Assembly (NCBI GenBank): GCA_000226015.1
Contig: JH154699.1
Coordinates: 263,136-287,671 of the forward strand
From: Mnemiopsis leidyi
Lineage: Eukaryota > Ctenophora > Tentaculata > Lobata > Bolinopsidae
DNA length: 24,536 nucleotides
Direction of reading: 5' to 3'
Below the pieces are notes generated by a model, which saw nothing but the letters and a program-made list of their open reading frames with translations, was not told where the DNA came from and did not search any database. Both the position numbers and the translations under genes were made by a program. This document shows, piece by piece, positions 1 through 10,571 of the stretch; position 1 is the first letter of the stretch; each line of letters begins with the position of its first letter.

Positions 1-127
1 TATTTTACACTGACCTTGGCAACTGTATTCCTGACAGATATTTTACACTGACCTTGACAACTGTATTCCTGACAGATATTTTACACTGACCTTGGCAACT
101 GTATTCCTGACAGAGATTTTACACTGG
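1..127. repeat. 38-bp tandem array, cut by left edge
   Basis: Three complete copies of a 38-bp unit beginning TATTTTACACTGACCTTGGC lie at 1-38, 39-76 and 77-114, followed by a partial copy to about 125. The copies differ by one or two bases (GGCAAC versus GACAAC). The array runs off the left edge, so its true length is unknown. No coding function is apparent; the 68-codon frame starting at GTG 127 just downstream is short and has no supporting signal. Confidence 0.9.
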
Positions 128-1415
128 TGACACGTGATACTTGGCTCTGTACTCTTCTTGTCCCTGTTCTTCTGGTTGTTCTTGCTAAGGTTGAAAATAC
201 TGCCGGTACCGGACATAGCTGTTTTTTTGAATATCAGCTAGAAATGAGGGAATTGTTTAAATGGAGAGCTAGAAATTCTGGAAAAATGAAATTCCTTCGT
301 ACTGCCGACAAGCATTTGTGTATATCAGCATAGTATACATCCATATTCAATAGTTTCTTTTTATGAATATGAGAAATAAAACATGCTAATTGCGATAAGC
401 ACGGAAGAAATATTCGTAGCATAAGCAACCTACCCATTTACGCAGTAAAAAAGCATCTCGAATGATTAATCAGTTTGTTAAAACTAAAGGTTATCTTTTG
501 TGAAATACAGTTCCTTTTTCTTTAAAAAATTGCAATAACAAATTGCAATAACGTACGATCACGTACACGTGGCATGAATCAGCATTTTCGTGCCTCTTGG
601 TTAAGTCAATAGTTGACCTCAAGTCACGACTCCGGTGTAGGTTCTTACGGTTTTTATTAGCGACTATTATAGTGAATCACTTATCGTACTTAATTGTAAA
701 TACTTGCAATACTTTATTAAAAGATTTGTTGGGAAACTGATACTTGAATGGACACAAATATTAGATTCACGCATGGGCTTTTGCAGGCTGCCACCAACTT
801 TTAAAGGGGAAACCTATTAAAACTTAGAATGACTGAAATTCCACACGAATGTCTGAAACACCACTAGAAAACGTTTAATGAGTTTGATTGCAACCACTGG
901 AAAAACATTTTAGATTATTAGATCCGATACTACGAATTCTCCAACCTGTGATAATTTGTGCCCTAATCGCAGGTTCATAAGAAATTGAAACTGCTATATG
1001 CTAAATTCCTGGAACACGGCGTGTCTTGCCATTGCGTCATGGTAAATTCCCTACATATTTTGGCAATGCCTGGACAGGAAAAAATATTGACGGCCAATAC
1101 TATCATATATTTTGGTTTCGATGATTTATTGCCATTAAATTAAGGCTTTGCAGTCACGAACAACGGCACGATACGAAATCTTTACGATGAAAGAGAATGA
1201 AGAAACGACCAAGGGCGAAGAACGAAAGACAAGATGATTGAGATTCCGATAGCTTCTTTTGGCCGGTATGTTAACGTCATTACCGTAGCTATAGACAACA
1301 GCAACTTTCAAAACACGCCCTTAGGCCCGCGACACATTAACCCATTAAAACAAACGTGAACCAATTCAAATTTTAGTCGGAATATCAACCACACAACTTG
1401 GATGTCGGCGCTAGG
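128..1415. other. Non-coding stretch, nothing recognised
   Basis: No open frame with protein-like composition and no RNA gene was recognised on either strand. The only structure seen is a 13-bp direct repeat, AAATTGCAATAAC, present twice head to tail at 527-552. Confidence 0.5.
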
Positions 1416-1461
1416 TACCAGGGTAACGTCGTCGTTACCAGGGTAACGTCGTCGTTACCAA
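1416..1461. repeat. 20-bp tandem duplication
   Basis: The unit TACCAGGGTAACGTCGTCGT occurs at 1416-1435 and 1436-1455 with no mismatch, followed by the first six bases of a third copy. It is CpG-rich compared with its surroundings. The perfect identity implies a recent duplication or slippage event. Confidence 0.9.
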
Positions 1462-3751
1462 GGCATCGTGTAAACGACTGTATCATCTCACCCGGCAAGA
1501 GCCAAGACGTTACATTTGTTACGTTATAGTAGGCTACCTGTGTGTATGAGTGTGTATAGAAAATTCCTTCGGAAACTGTGGCTCCTGTAAAAGTTGTATC
1601 GACTGTAAAAACTGTATTGATCGTGCGAACATTAAACCTTGGCAGCTACAACTCTCAATAACAAGCTAATATGACATTTCTCTAGCAACGTGTATATAAA
1701 TTACTAACAAAATCTCGGATTGAGTACCGCTATCATCAGTAACGGCAAGTAAACACCCTTCACCGGTGGGAGAAGTCCGCGACCCGGGATAAGGCCGTGT
1801 ACACTTGGACAACTTTACGAGAATTAACAGCCTTAATGAGATTACAAAGTCTGCAGATGTTGCATAGCTCTTAATTAATGCAATTCCTACTTGAGGATGA
1901 CGGGTGTGGCAACTTTCTCAGCAAAAAGAAACGCCGACATCTGGATTAATCATAACTCATAAGTCGGATACTTAAACCCTCGCTAGTATATTGCACAGTC
2001 GTAGTGTGTATGCCATTAATACATTAGGAAAAAGCGAACAGTCCTGGACCAATCAAACGAGAGCTCATGGCATGCGCCATAAATCATCAAAATAGAAGAT
2101 ATCTGGAGCACTGAATACTTGTACAATATCATTCGACTAATCTAGAGTATACGGACCGTGCGTGTATAACTGAGTGGCATGGTAGACTTGCCTTTTAGTT
2201 AATAACATTTTGTAGAACGCCGCCGAACGGGATACAAGCTGTGCGTGTGCATCATGTGTTTGTGCATGTGCCATCTATCAGCATGTGTATTCCAGCGCAC
2301 ATGATGTAATAAACACGAAGTCTCTGACAATTTGCGGTACAAGAAGTGATACAAACGTATCATGACCCGCAAGAGCTTTGAAGCCCACATAGCCGATCTA
2401 GAATCATCGAAAGTAATTGCATCCAGAACTTTTCTAATTCGCAAACAATAGCCAGGATCAACCGCTGGGTGCCATGCAGATTTTCTACAACTTGCTTAAA
2501 GGCAACGGGCACCTACCATACTAGCAAAACAATTTCAATGTCGGAACTCCTTCATAAATGAATTGAGGCCGGCGTCAAAGAAGATAGGGCTTCTCTAACT
2601 TATTCGAACTGCACACAACAGCATGTTCACATTGTCAAGGTTGTAGGAGTGCTGAAATTACCTAAATCAGTTTCGGCACTGCACGCAGTACAGACTATAT
2701 ACACGCGATACAGACTACACGCGGTACAGCAGAAAGCCCATGTAAAAACCTTAGCGTGCCGTAAATCCTTTAAATCAGGAAAGAATTTGAACAATAATAC
2801 TTTAAATGAAAGAGTGAAGGATTATGTCTGAAAACTGTCCAAATTTCCTAAAATTCGAATAGACACCAAATGCAAAGCGGACGTGGCCCCGATTTTGGAT
2901 ACGATCAACATATGTATTGCTTATCTTAACTGATAATGTTCAAATTGTTTTAAAGCATTAGACAGCTTGCACACGCCAATTTGATTTTTTTTCATTCGCT
3001 AAGTTGTTTGAATGAAATCGTATACCTTTAAATTTATATGGTTATTAGATTCGACAAAAGGCAGGTTTGATGGTCTGTAGAATACCAACCACTGGCTTAA
3101 ACTAATTAACTTTCAAAGACAATTCGCCACGGCACACGTGTCCGGCTTAAATATTTATAAGTATTTTATTTTTTCAAAGTCTGTTTAAAAAGCGCGAAAA
3201 GCAGAATAAAAGCCCTGACTTTAAAGCAGAAACGACAGATTGAACAGCAAATTACAGGTTGTTACATGAAAGTCAATACACGCAGAGCTGTTACAAGAAC
3301 TCGGGTTCTACCGAAACGCAACAAGGCAACGTTGCTCGGATCGCCATCACAGAATTATAGCTTTGAACCGTGAGCGAGCCCACAACTTATAAAAGCAATA
3401 AAATGTCTTTATTTCGGAGAGGATCGATCTTTAACATCGAGATTGAAGCCCCGCCCCTAGTATGTCGACACAACATCGTTAGTTACGACCAGCCTTGTTT
3501 TCAGAGAACAAGATGTAGAACAATGTCGTGTTCTGCACAGTATGCATCGCCAAACACCTGCAAAAGACCGCGCCCTTGATGAGCTGAATAATGGTTACGA
3601 GAGCGAAACTCGCGCCATGATGCTAACTTGACTTGGGACGTAAGAGGGCAATTCTAAAGATGTTACGTCATCCGGAATTACCGAAGCTACTGGTTGGGAT
3701 GAGTTTGGCATCTGTTGCTGGAGGTTGAAGTCATACTTCCAGCTATCCCTG
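1462..3751. other. Non-coding stretch with minor repeats
   Basis: No gene was recognised. A degenerate 17-20 bp repeat (CACGCAGTACAGACTATATA and relatives) occurs three times at 2682-2735. A 9-bp inverted pair, CATCATGTG and CACATGATG, lies around 2249-2308. A 58-codon ATG frame at 3403-3579 has no neighbouring splice signals or recognisable motif, and I do not call it a gene. Confidence 0.5.
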
Positions 3752-3976
3752 GATGTGGACCGGGTGCAGCAGTACTGAATACTGCAGGACGTGGACCGGG
3801 TGCAGCAGTACTGAATACTGCAGGACGTGGACCGGGTGCAGCAGTACAGAATACTGCAGGACGTGGACCGGGTGCAGCAGTACAGAATACTGCAGAACGT
3901 GGACCGGGTGCAGCAGTACAGAATACTGCAGGACGTGGACCGGGTGCAGCAGTACAGAATACTGTGGAACCGGCAT
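3752..3976. repeat. 36-bp minisatellite, about six units
   Basis: About six head-to-tail copies of a 36-bp unit (ACGTGGACCGGGTGCAGCAG plus 16 more bases) run from roughly 3752. A degenerate tail with the altered motif ACCGGCATGTGGTGAT continues to about 4025. Copies differ at a few sites, such as TACTGAA versus TACAGAA. Because 36 is divisible by three and the unit has few stops, several frames on both strands stay open through the array. On + one of these reads as a 12-residue Gly-Pro-Gly-Ala-Ala-Val repeat. These frames are by-products of the period. Each unit also contains the inverted pair GCAGTA/TACTGC. Confidence 0.9.
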
Positions 3977-4025
3977 GTGGTGATACAGAATACTGCAGGT
4001 CGAGAAACCGGCATGTGGTGATGCA

Positions 4026-5040
4026 ATGATCCGGTGTCGCAACCTCCTAGTTTGCAACGTTTCTGTGCTCCGGGAATTGTGCAAGAGATATTTATTGCTT
4101 TCCAGCCCTCATTGAACGGTACGACGCAAGAATATTCTGCAAGATGACGCATGTGTTTCGTAAAGTTGCTGTTTCACAAAGCACGTTACTGTAATGAAAA
4201 ACGAGCCACATAAACTGAAAATTGACTCTCAGCACAGAATTAAACGTATCAAAACTCGAAACGTAAACTATAACAGAGGATACTATCTTAGTTATTTCCG
4301 TTTTCAGCATATAACTGGGCTGCTTGATAGACTCCTTTAAAAACGAAGATTAGGTCAGAAAGACATTACGGAGCTCGGAGCTACAGCAGTGCATGCGACA
4401 TACTATCTACGTCAACAGCCGACATTTCTGGCATGCCGAAGTATTGTACAGTTTGTACAGTTTGTCGGTTTCCTGGACCATGGGATGCTGGGTGATAAGC
4501 CGTACAGAAGTGAGAGGAACACGCCATTATATACAAACACACGAACGCCATTTTCGTCTAAATACCTACTCAAAATCCGCTTTCTTAAATAGCACCAAAT
4601 GACGTAGGTCACTGCTTGTCTGCCGAAAGTTTAATGTAGCATTGTAGCGGACGGAAATGTTGTCAAAAACATGAGAATTAATCGTAACTTGTCTAAAATC
4701 GTTGAACCACAAAGAGCAAATCTTATCTTGTCCTAGTTTATTGATCATTAAACAATCAGGATTAGAAGTCGTCAAACTATTGAATCGTCTAGTGCCGGGA
4801 CCGGACCAGATTTTCTTAAACATCATGTCTCTGGAGATTTAAAACCGTTCAAGTCTGCGAACAGAACCTCCTGTCTTATATCATTAATCATATTGACCAG
4901 AGTGAAAATGCACCACTAAAGTTATAACGAGGGTTAAATAAACAATGGAGTCGTGGAAAAATCAGAACGAAGAAATCCCTTGATAACTAAAAAGTAAAAT
5001 AAGTCTCATTTTTCTCACAAAACTCCGCAAACAAATAAAT
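4026..5040. other. Non-coding stretch, nothing recognised
   Basis: Only short overlapping frames on both strands, none with protein-like composition or splice context. A 10-bp direct repeat (TGTACAGTTTG-like) near 4445 is the only local structure noted. Confidence 0.5.
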
Positions 5041-5260
5041 TTCGGGCCACACCGCTCCTAGGACAAGACGTGTCGGGCTGACTCACTGTCAGCGGTGTGT
5101 CACACCGGGACAGACCCGGGATAGACCCGGCCCGGGGCCGTATGATAACGGTACTGCTGCACCAAGTTAGGGGTGGGGGGGTGTTTGTCGGTCCTCGGCT
5201 GGACGTGTCCCCGGTAGACTCCGAGATGGACAATCTTCGTATCGGCTCGGCTAGTCAAGG
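5041..5260. promoter_or_regulatory. CpG-rich, GC-rich block; possible promoter region
   Basis: This segment stands out from the AT-rich surroundings by many CpG dinucleotides and runs such as CCCGGCCCGGGGCCG. It also holds a 13-bp near-palindrome GGTGTGTCACACC at 5094-5106 and a run of seven Gs within GGGGTGGGGGGG around 5170. Such blocks often mark promoters or first exons in animals. A 72-codon minus-strand frame overlaps it but resembles no family I know. A promoter role is an inference from composition only. The nearest possible gene on + is the candidate exon at 6646. Confidence 0.25.
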
Positions 5261-5717
5261 CTCCTAAACAGTTTACACCAGGGCGAATCTCCGGAAAAAC
5301 AGTTCGGTAGTTAAATTAGTGCCTGGTGGGGTAGCTGCCTTGCTTTTCTATAGCACAGACAGCAATTGTTAATGATGAGGTCATGTATTCCTTACATTGT
5401 TTAGCTGCAGTAATGAGTCTTTATTCGCTCGTAATACGTGTATGTGATATGTTGACTCATGATTATTTCCATATGCCGCTAATTTGAGCGATACATTCGA
5501 TCGGAAGGTATTGCTGTTATATTGTTGTAAGGGAATCCGTGAAACTACAAAAACTGTCCACATGTTCATAACTTAGTTTACCCTGTGCGATTCTTTTTTG
5601 CAATGGCATAATGGACAAAAAAGGGTGTCAGTATTATACGAAGAATTGTTGATATTCTCTCTAAACCTTTGCTTCTGATGGAAGCAAGTAGTTATTAAGT
5701 CTCATTCTTCAAATTTA
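5261..5717. other. Non-coding stretch, nothing recognised
   Basis: No gene, repeat or RNA recognised on either strand. Confidence 0.5.
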
Positions 5718-5836
5718 GTAGCTTTGTTAATTTTCTCTATAGACTTGAAAATGCGTTTTCAGGAAACTTTTCATCGAATGATCAAAAGTTTCCTAAAAAC
5801 GCATTTTCAAGTCTACAGAGAAAGTCAAAAAGCTAC
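5718..5836 (-). ncRNA. Near-perfect hairpin; miRNA precursor or foldback element
   Basis: The left arm (5718-5771, 54 bases) and right arm (5784-5836, 53 bases) are inverted repeats separated by a 12-base loop. The inner 20+ pairs, around GAAAATGCGTTTT, carry one mismatch. In total there are a few substitutions and one gap. Read on the minus strand, the two transition mismatches in the inner 40 pairs become G-U wobble pairs, while on + they would be A-C mismatches. The minus orientation therefore folds better. The size and shape fit an animal pri-miRNA or endogenous siRNA hairpin, or a small foldback transposon. Without expression data these cannot be told apart. A 61-codon + frame starting at 5724 overlaps it and is an artefact. 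Confidence 0.4.
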
Positions 5837-6645
5837 CAAACCTTTGTTCAAAGTTTTCCTGTCAGTGAACTGTGGCATGGTTCTAATGAACCTCATTTCA
5901 AATAAATAAAATTAACCTAATAATTGAATTAACCTATAATAGTTAAGCTAAAAACAATTTCTGATGAAACTATGTGCAGTTTCTGAGTTCGGACATCTGA
6001 AAGCCAAAAAACTTAGCCGAAGGAATTTGCTGAGACTATAAGCACCACAAAGATGACCACTACCGTTATACGATCCAGATATCGTCATATCGACGTCTGT
6101 GTAAAGCGTTATGCGATTTTGGTGGAAGGCTCGTATCTTACTAATGCACTTTGAGAAGCCAAGACATCCCTGCACGTGGAAAACCACTTTAATGTCACTT
6201 TCCAGTCGACCTTGGTCACGTGCAGGCATCAACTCAGCATCAACGCAGTGAACTCTCCTCTGTCAAGTTTTGTAAATTTAATCCTCTGATTCAGCTCCCA
6301 CATCTTAATTCATGACTTTCAGTTCACTTCCTACAAAATCGGCTGGAGGCGAAGAGGTTTCGAAATTATAACCTTTGAAAGACCCTTTAATGTAACGAGG
6401 AGCCTCCCAATCGCTCTTTTGGCATCGTTTAAAGTTAACTTTTATGTAAACATAAAATGTGAACTAAATTGAGAGAACGTGGTTTTATTCTGGGAGGTGT
6501 AAGAACTTTTCTTTACATTCAGTCGTCGCACCTGGCTTCTCATTGGCTAATCGCTATCAAAACAAATTTGCGACACCTGATCCCCACAAAGAGTGCTATG
6601 CTATTATTCGCTTGATCAAAACTAAGCTTAAATCTTAATTTTCAG
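5837..6645. other. Non-coding stretch upstream of candidate exon
   Basis: No gene recognised. The 94-codon minus-strand frame at 5948-6232 shows no family resemblance and no splice context. The last bases, ATTTTCAG, form the acceptor of the candidate exon that follows. Confidence 0.45.
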
Positions 6646-6833
6646 GGCGTTGGTAATAGTAGGAGTGGAAGTATACACGAGTACCTTTAAGAAAAAAGCT
6701 ACACGGATAGTCCGAAAGAAAATACCATTTAAATTCCGAGCTGTGGCGACCAGCGATTCAACATCGAAATTCGTACACCGCTGCAACACTAAAAGCTACG
6801 CCGCTGATCAAAAATGGGCCCATTTTAGCTCCA
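6646..6833 (+). CDS. Candidate internal exon, unknown protein
   Basis: An open frame of about 62 codons is bounded by a good splice acceptor (pyrimidine-rich TTAATTTTCAG ending at 6645) and a consensus donor (GTAAGT from 6834). The frame running through 6650-6838 is Lys/Arg-rich in its first half, with a FKKKATRIVRKK segment, and is followed by a Ser/Thr-rich part. I recognise no family. The matching acceptor, frame and donor are more than most random frames show, but no partner exon is evident on either side. It could equally be a chance frame between cryptic splice signals. Confidence 0.3.
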
Positions 6834-7935
6834 AGTAAGTACCACATTTGAAATCATCAAATATTTAGTAGCTATTGTTTGGCTATTGTTTTGGTATCGT
6901 TTAGATATCGTTTAGGATCTGTGTAGCTATTGTGTGAATAAGCTATACTTTACCCACGCAACGTTATCTTGTTATTCGATCTCGTAAAGACAGAAGAAAC
7001 TGTAGTTATTTTCTTTATTCAGAATATAATGTTTATGAAACAGGATTTTGTAATATAAGTTTCCAAGCGTTCACGGTTCAAGTTAAAGTGTAAGTTCTGG
7101 CAACCGAATCATTCCTAAATTCAGCGTCGCTTCAACCCCGAAAAGCGTTGACGTCACAGGAGCCTAATGGGCCCGCCGGAGAGAAATTATGCATAAATCT
7201 TATCCTATCTCGAGTATTGGACCCCAGACAACTACATGATATCATCCTTTCGCGCTAGTCAAAAAGTGTTGCCACAATTATGCAAGACTAGGTCTATTGG
7301 GAGATGAGTCACTTTTAACCTATATCGCTTTATTATTTTACCCGAGAAGGCGAATCCAAGATGGGGGTGGGGGACCGTCAACAATCGTCCCGGGGAAACT
7401 TGCACAATTACACTTCTGGATCGGGTAATCAAATTTTCTGTTTCCTTATCGGACTGTTTAGTTATACGACCTTTTGTGTCTTGTCACCCATGCGTAAAGT
7501 GATGTGGAACTCGTGGCATTGAGGACAAAGCAGGTACTTCATTTATATCAGCCGTTATGACATGATACCATGATGCTTTGAAAGATGCGTCGACATTCGA
7601 CGAATCAAATATTCTAAAGAAAGGTAATACTTCAAATTCTTATACTCTGAGTAAGTGCTTCACTGTAAAATCAGATTTTTTGGAAATTTTTGTGGGCTTT
7701 TATTTCATATTTAGCAGGCTTCGAAGCCGCCGTTTTTTACTTTTAACGGCTGCGTCGTGGTCAAAACCATCTGCAGTGGCGGATCGACGTTATGTTATCT
7801 TAGTAAGATTCTTACAGACCAAATTCGTGGATGGCCATAATTCTTTAAATTCTTCTTTTCCATTATTTCTTAATGCCACTGTTTTTCGTTCGATTGAGAA
7901 ATACTTACGTTTTAGTGTGACTTTAATTCAAAAAA
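6834..7935. other. Non-coding stretch before the duplicated segment
   Basis: No convincing gene. A perfect CRE-type octamer TGACGTCA sits at 7149-7156 in a locally GC-richer patch. The 120-codon + frame at 7578-7940 is hydrophobic/aromatic and basic by turns, matches no family I know, and ends in the first bases of duplicated copy A. Confidence 0.4.
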
Positions 7936-9069
7936 TATAAAATTGGCTTTCAAGAACGTAATTAGATAGAGTGGGAAGCTTCAAATGATAACAAAGTTGG
8001 AGTTGGGGTTCAGCCATGATTATGTATTCTATTCCCAAATTTTTCCAAAATTTCTGCCTGTCCAGTGAGCAGCCAAGTTTCTTTTGACCCCTTATCAGCT
8101 AATCTTGCAGAAGCAGGATATTTCTGTAGTTTAGTTTCTTCGTTCAAATCCGCGAGAAGCAGGAAGGTGCTGGGAGTCAAGCTAGATTACGTTATCCGGA
8201 TGAGTCAGAGGAAGGGTCGAGCCATGACTACGTTATCAGGCCTGGGGTGTATCATGATTACGCTTGTTATCGAAAGGTGGGGTTGGAATAAATATTTTTT
8301 CAAATTTTGACAACCCTCTTGGTGTTGTTCACTCCTGTGGGGCCGCTATTTCTTCTAAACTCGAGTGAAAATCGGCCTCCAGAATAGATGTGACATATAT
8401 TATAGAAGAAGGTTGTGGCTCCATGTTGATGCGAATTGGATTAAATCCGAACGGTAACTCATTGCATAATTATTTCATCATGAGTAATCTGTCATTCCTT
8501 GTCCCCGGAATTAGCTCTATGGGTCCTGCAAGCCGCACTACCGTTCCCTGATCGATCTTTATTGGACCAAGCGATCTTGATGGGACCAAGAAGACGGCTT
8601 ATCTTAAATGGAAAGATTTAACGACTGAAGCAAATAGGCGTGCTCTTGCTTAGCAAAAGCATATAAATATATAGATAACAAACCCTGATTCTTGATTGTC
8701 TAAAATAACTAGATTTTGCAATCCATAATGCTTTGACGTTCCACCCTGTCATGAGAAAAAGCTTTAAGCTATATATATACAGCGTATATATATACATGTT
8801 GTCTAGACATGTCATTTAACGAAACTGCCCGTATAAAACTATTATATAACTACTAATGGGATAATAATAAGTCTGAGAGAAATGTCAATGCCAGTTTCGG
8901 TGAGTCCTGACGAATGTTTGGGAACAGACCACCGGTTCCAGCTCAGTGTGTAAAACATCCATAAGAGTGGCGCATAAGCGACGACAAGAAGGAGGTTCAG
9001 AGGAATAGAGGGATAGACAAGACTGGACGGTTCGTGGGAGAGGTGCTACGTGCATGTGAGCGTCGAGCT

Positions 9070-9109
9070 AGGACGATGTAACGCTCAGAACGAGCCAGGA
9101 CGATGTAAC
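9070..9109. repeat. 27-bp tandem repeat, ~1.5 units (copy A)
   Basis: One full unit starting AGGACGATGTAACGCTCAGA and a 13-base partial unit. It is the short allele-like counterpart of the expanded array at 12170-12290. Confidence 0.85.
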
Positions 9110-10191
9110 CATAACGAGCCACGACATAAGAAATACAAGATTCAAGCCGGTTTTTAGGTACGCGGCTTAAAAGACGCAAGGGAAAACGACAAAAGTGTCT
9201 GTTTTGCACGTATAATTTGTTCTACGTTCAATTATAATTCATTGTGGCCGGCTACCAATTATGAGTTTTACGTTATACAATTTTCTTTGGGAAATAAAAG
9301 ATTTGCTTTAGGAAATAAAAGATTTAAGAAATATGGAAATAATTTAGATAATTAGATTGATAATTAAAGAATAAGCAAGAGGAATTTTATGATTCCTCTA
9401 CACTGCGACTTTAAAATGATTTTTTCACAAACCCCTAAAATCCGTCAACATGCCGTAGTCTGTAGTTTGGTTTGTAATTGTACATAAACGCCAAAATAGT
9501 AGTGCTGAACTGTTGGAGGTTTTTAATACTCTTGAAAAATGTGATACAATATCACAAATAAATTCCCTTGCTTTTCATCATCACGATATGCGACCCTCAT
9601 TCTTAAACAGTGCGTGGCTGAACTAAATACTAAATACATAAATACTATATAAATTCAAAATTAGTATTAATCGTTCTTCAAAATCATCAGTATCGAAAGG
9701 CAATAGAGCAACAGACTGCTCCGGCCAAAACAGACAGGACTTTTGTAGTATTTGGCCTATATTCTAATATTCCATAATCAAGCTTTTGAAACCATGACTA
9801 TCGAAGTCGACGTTAAAAAGTACATAAAAAAGCCGCTACTGTCAGCCGATTGTTGTTGAGGATATAATTAATGCTGATTGTTGTTGTGGTTATCATAATT
9901 GAATTGCTGATTGTTGTTGAGGTTATTATAATTAATGGAAATGATATTGTAAGGTATTTTGTTAGTTTTAAAAGGTGCCACCGTTTAATCATCTGACACT
10001 TTGAAAATACAAAGTGGGGACAATGCCCCACTTTTTCAACTGTCCAGTATAGGTTGACTGTCTTTGTGTCACAAATCTCGAAGCTCTTTAGACAGGCTAA
10101 TACCGATTTTATATTTCTCTGTAGCTGTCCCTGTTCTTCGACCTGACCGTTTTGTAATTAAGTTGAAAATCTTTTTTATAATTCAATTTAA

Positions 10192-10197
10192 TTTATT
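10192..10197 (-). promoter_or_regulatory. AATAAA poly(A) signal after duplicate terminal exon
   Basis: On the minus strand AATAAA lies 57 bases past the stop codon of the duplicated terminal exon, followed by an overlapping ATTAAA (10187-10192). The spacing suits a 3' end signal. In copy B the same hexamer reads AATGAA (13334-13339), while ATTAAA is kept. Confidence 0.45.
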
Positions 10198-10253
10198 CAC
10201 AGATCAATCCAGATTTCAGGATATTTCATTCTTCTATTTCTTAAACCTGTGAT

Positions 10254-10382
10254 CTAAGCTTCGATGCTACAGTGATGTTTCTCCAAGTGAGCGAGGAGGG
10301 CGTCTTCAATCACGTGACCACTGAACTCCGCAAGCAACTCCCATCTTCCTCTCAGGTCTCCAATCATCTCAATTGTCACCAC
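10254..10382 (-). CDS. Duplicate terminal exon of the pentraxin gene (copy A)
   Basis: This is a second copy of the last coding exon at 13396-13524. It has a TTTTAG acceptor, 42 codons in phase 0 and a TAG stop. It encodes the second half of the 54-residue tail module, including DLRGRWELLAEF, a GHVIEDALLAHL stretch and HHC near the end. The one amino-acid change I see from copy B is Asp to Glu (GHVIDD to GHVIED). Donor exons lie only upstream of copy B, so this exon is either an orphan or an alternative last exon. The donor at 13705 is also phase 0, so joining to it would keep frame. Its conservation could simply reflect recent duplication. Confidence 0.6.
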   Translation of the reverse strand: MVTIEMIGDLRGRWELLAEFSGHVIEDALLAHLEKHHCSIEA

Positions 10383-10432
10383 CTAAAATGTCGATTTGTA
10401 ACTTCTTATTTGGCGAACTTGTAGCGACGATG

Positions 10433-10571
10433 GAGGACAGTTACACTTCTCTGGTTACTTTTTCTCGTGCGTTTTAAATCTTATCTCTCCTGCTCCGCTG
10501 ACTTGTTGCTCAAGTAATATCACGTTTCATGCACGGCAAACACCGTACAGTGGCCTGATTTTCTTGGCAAA
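10433..10571. other. Unique DNA between the two duplicated copies
   Basis: Sequence found only once in the window, between copy A and the broken reading frame. No feature recognised. Confidence 0.5.

Larger units (their letters stand above)
7936..10432. repeat. Segmental duplication copy A (~2.5 kb)
   Basis: This segment matches 10998-13574 along its whole length in the same orientation, starting at AAAATTGGCTTT and ending at GTAGCGACGATG. Long runs are identical and the rest differ by scattered substitutions and small indels. Both copies contain a 27-bp tandem repeat, a TA-rich patch, a GATTGTTGTTGAGG-type repeat and a minus-strand 129-bp coding exon near the right end. Copy A has about 1.5 units of the 27-bp repeat (9070-9109), against about 4.5 in copy B. 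It has three units of the GATTGTTGTTG repeat (9848-9945), against two in B. I see no transposon ends or gene in the rest of it. Confidence 0.93.

Noticed and set aside
127..333. 68-codon + frame with a hydrophobic N-terminus that looks like a signal peptide
   Set aside because: It starts at GTG beside a tandem array, has no splice or promoter context and no recognisable mature region.
3595..4152. 185-codon minus frame with repeated Cys-Cys-Thr-Arg-Ser-Thr
   Set aside because: It is open only because the underlying 36-bp minisatellite has a period divisible by three; overlapping frames on both strands are open for the same reason.
7772..7784. CAGTGGCGGATC, like a hAT terminus
   Set aside because: No partner end, no inverted repeats and no target duplication found nearby.
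7578..7940. 120-codon + frame
   Set aside because: No family resemblance, irregular composition and no splice or promoter context.
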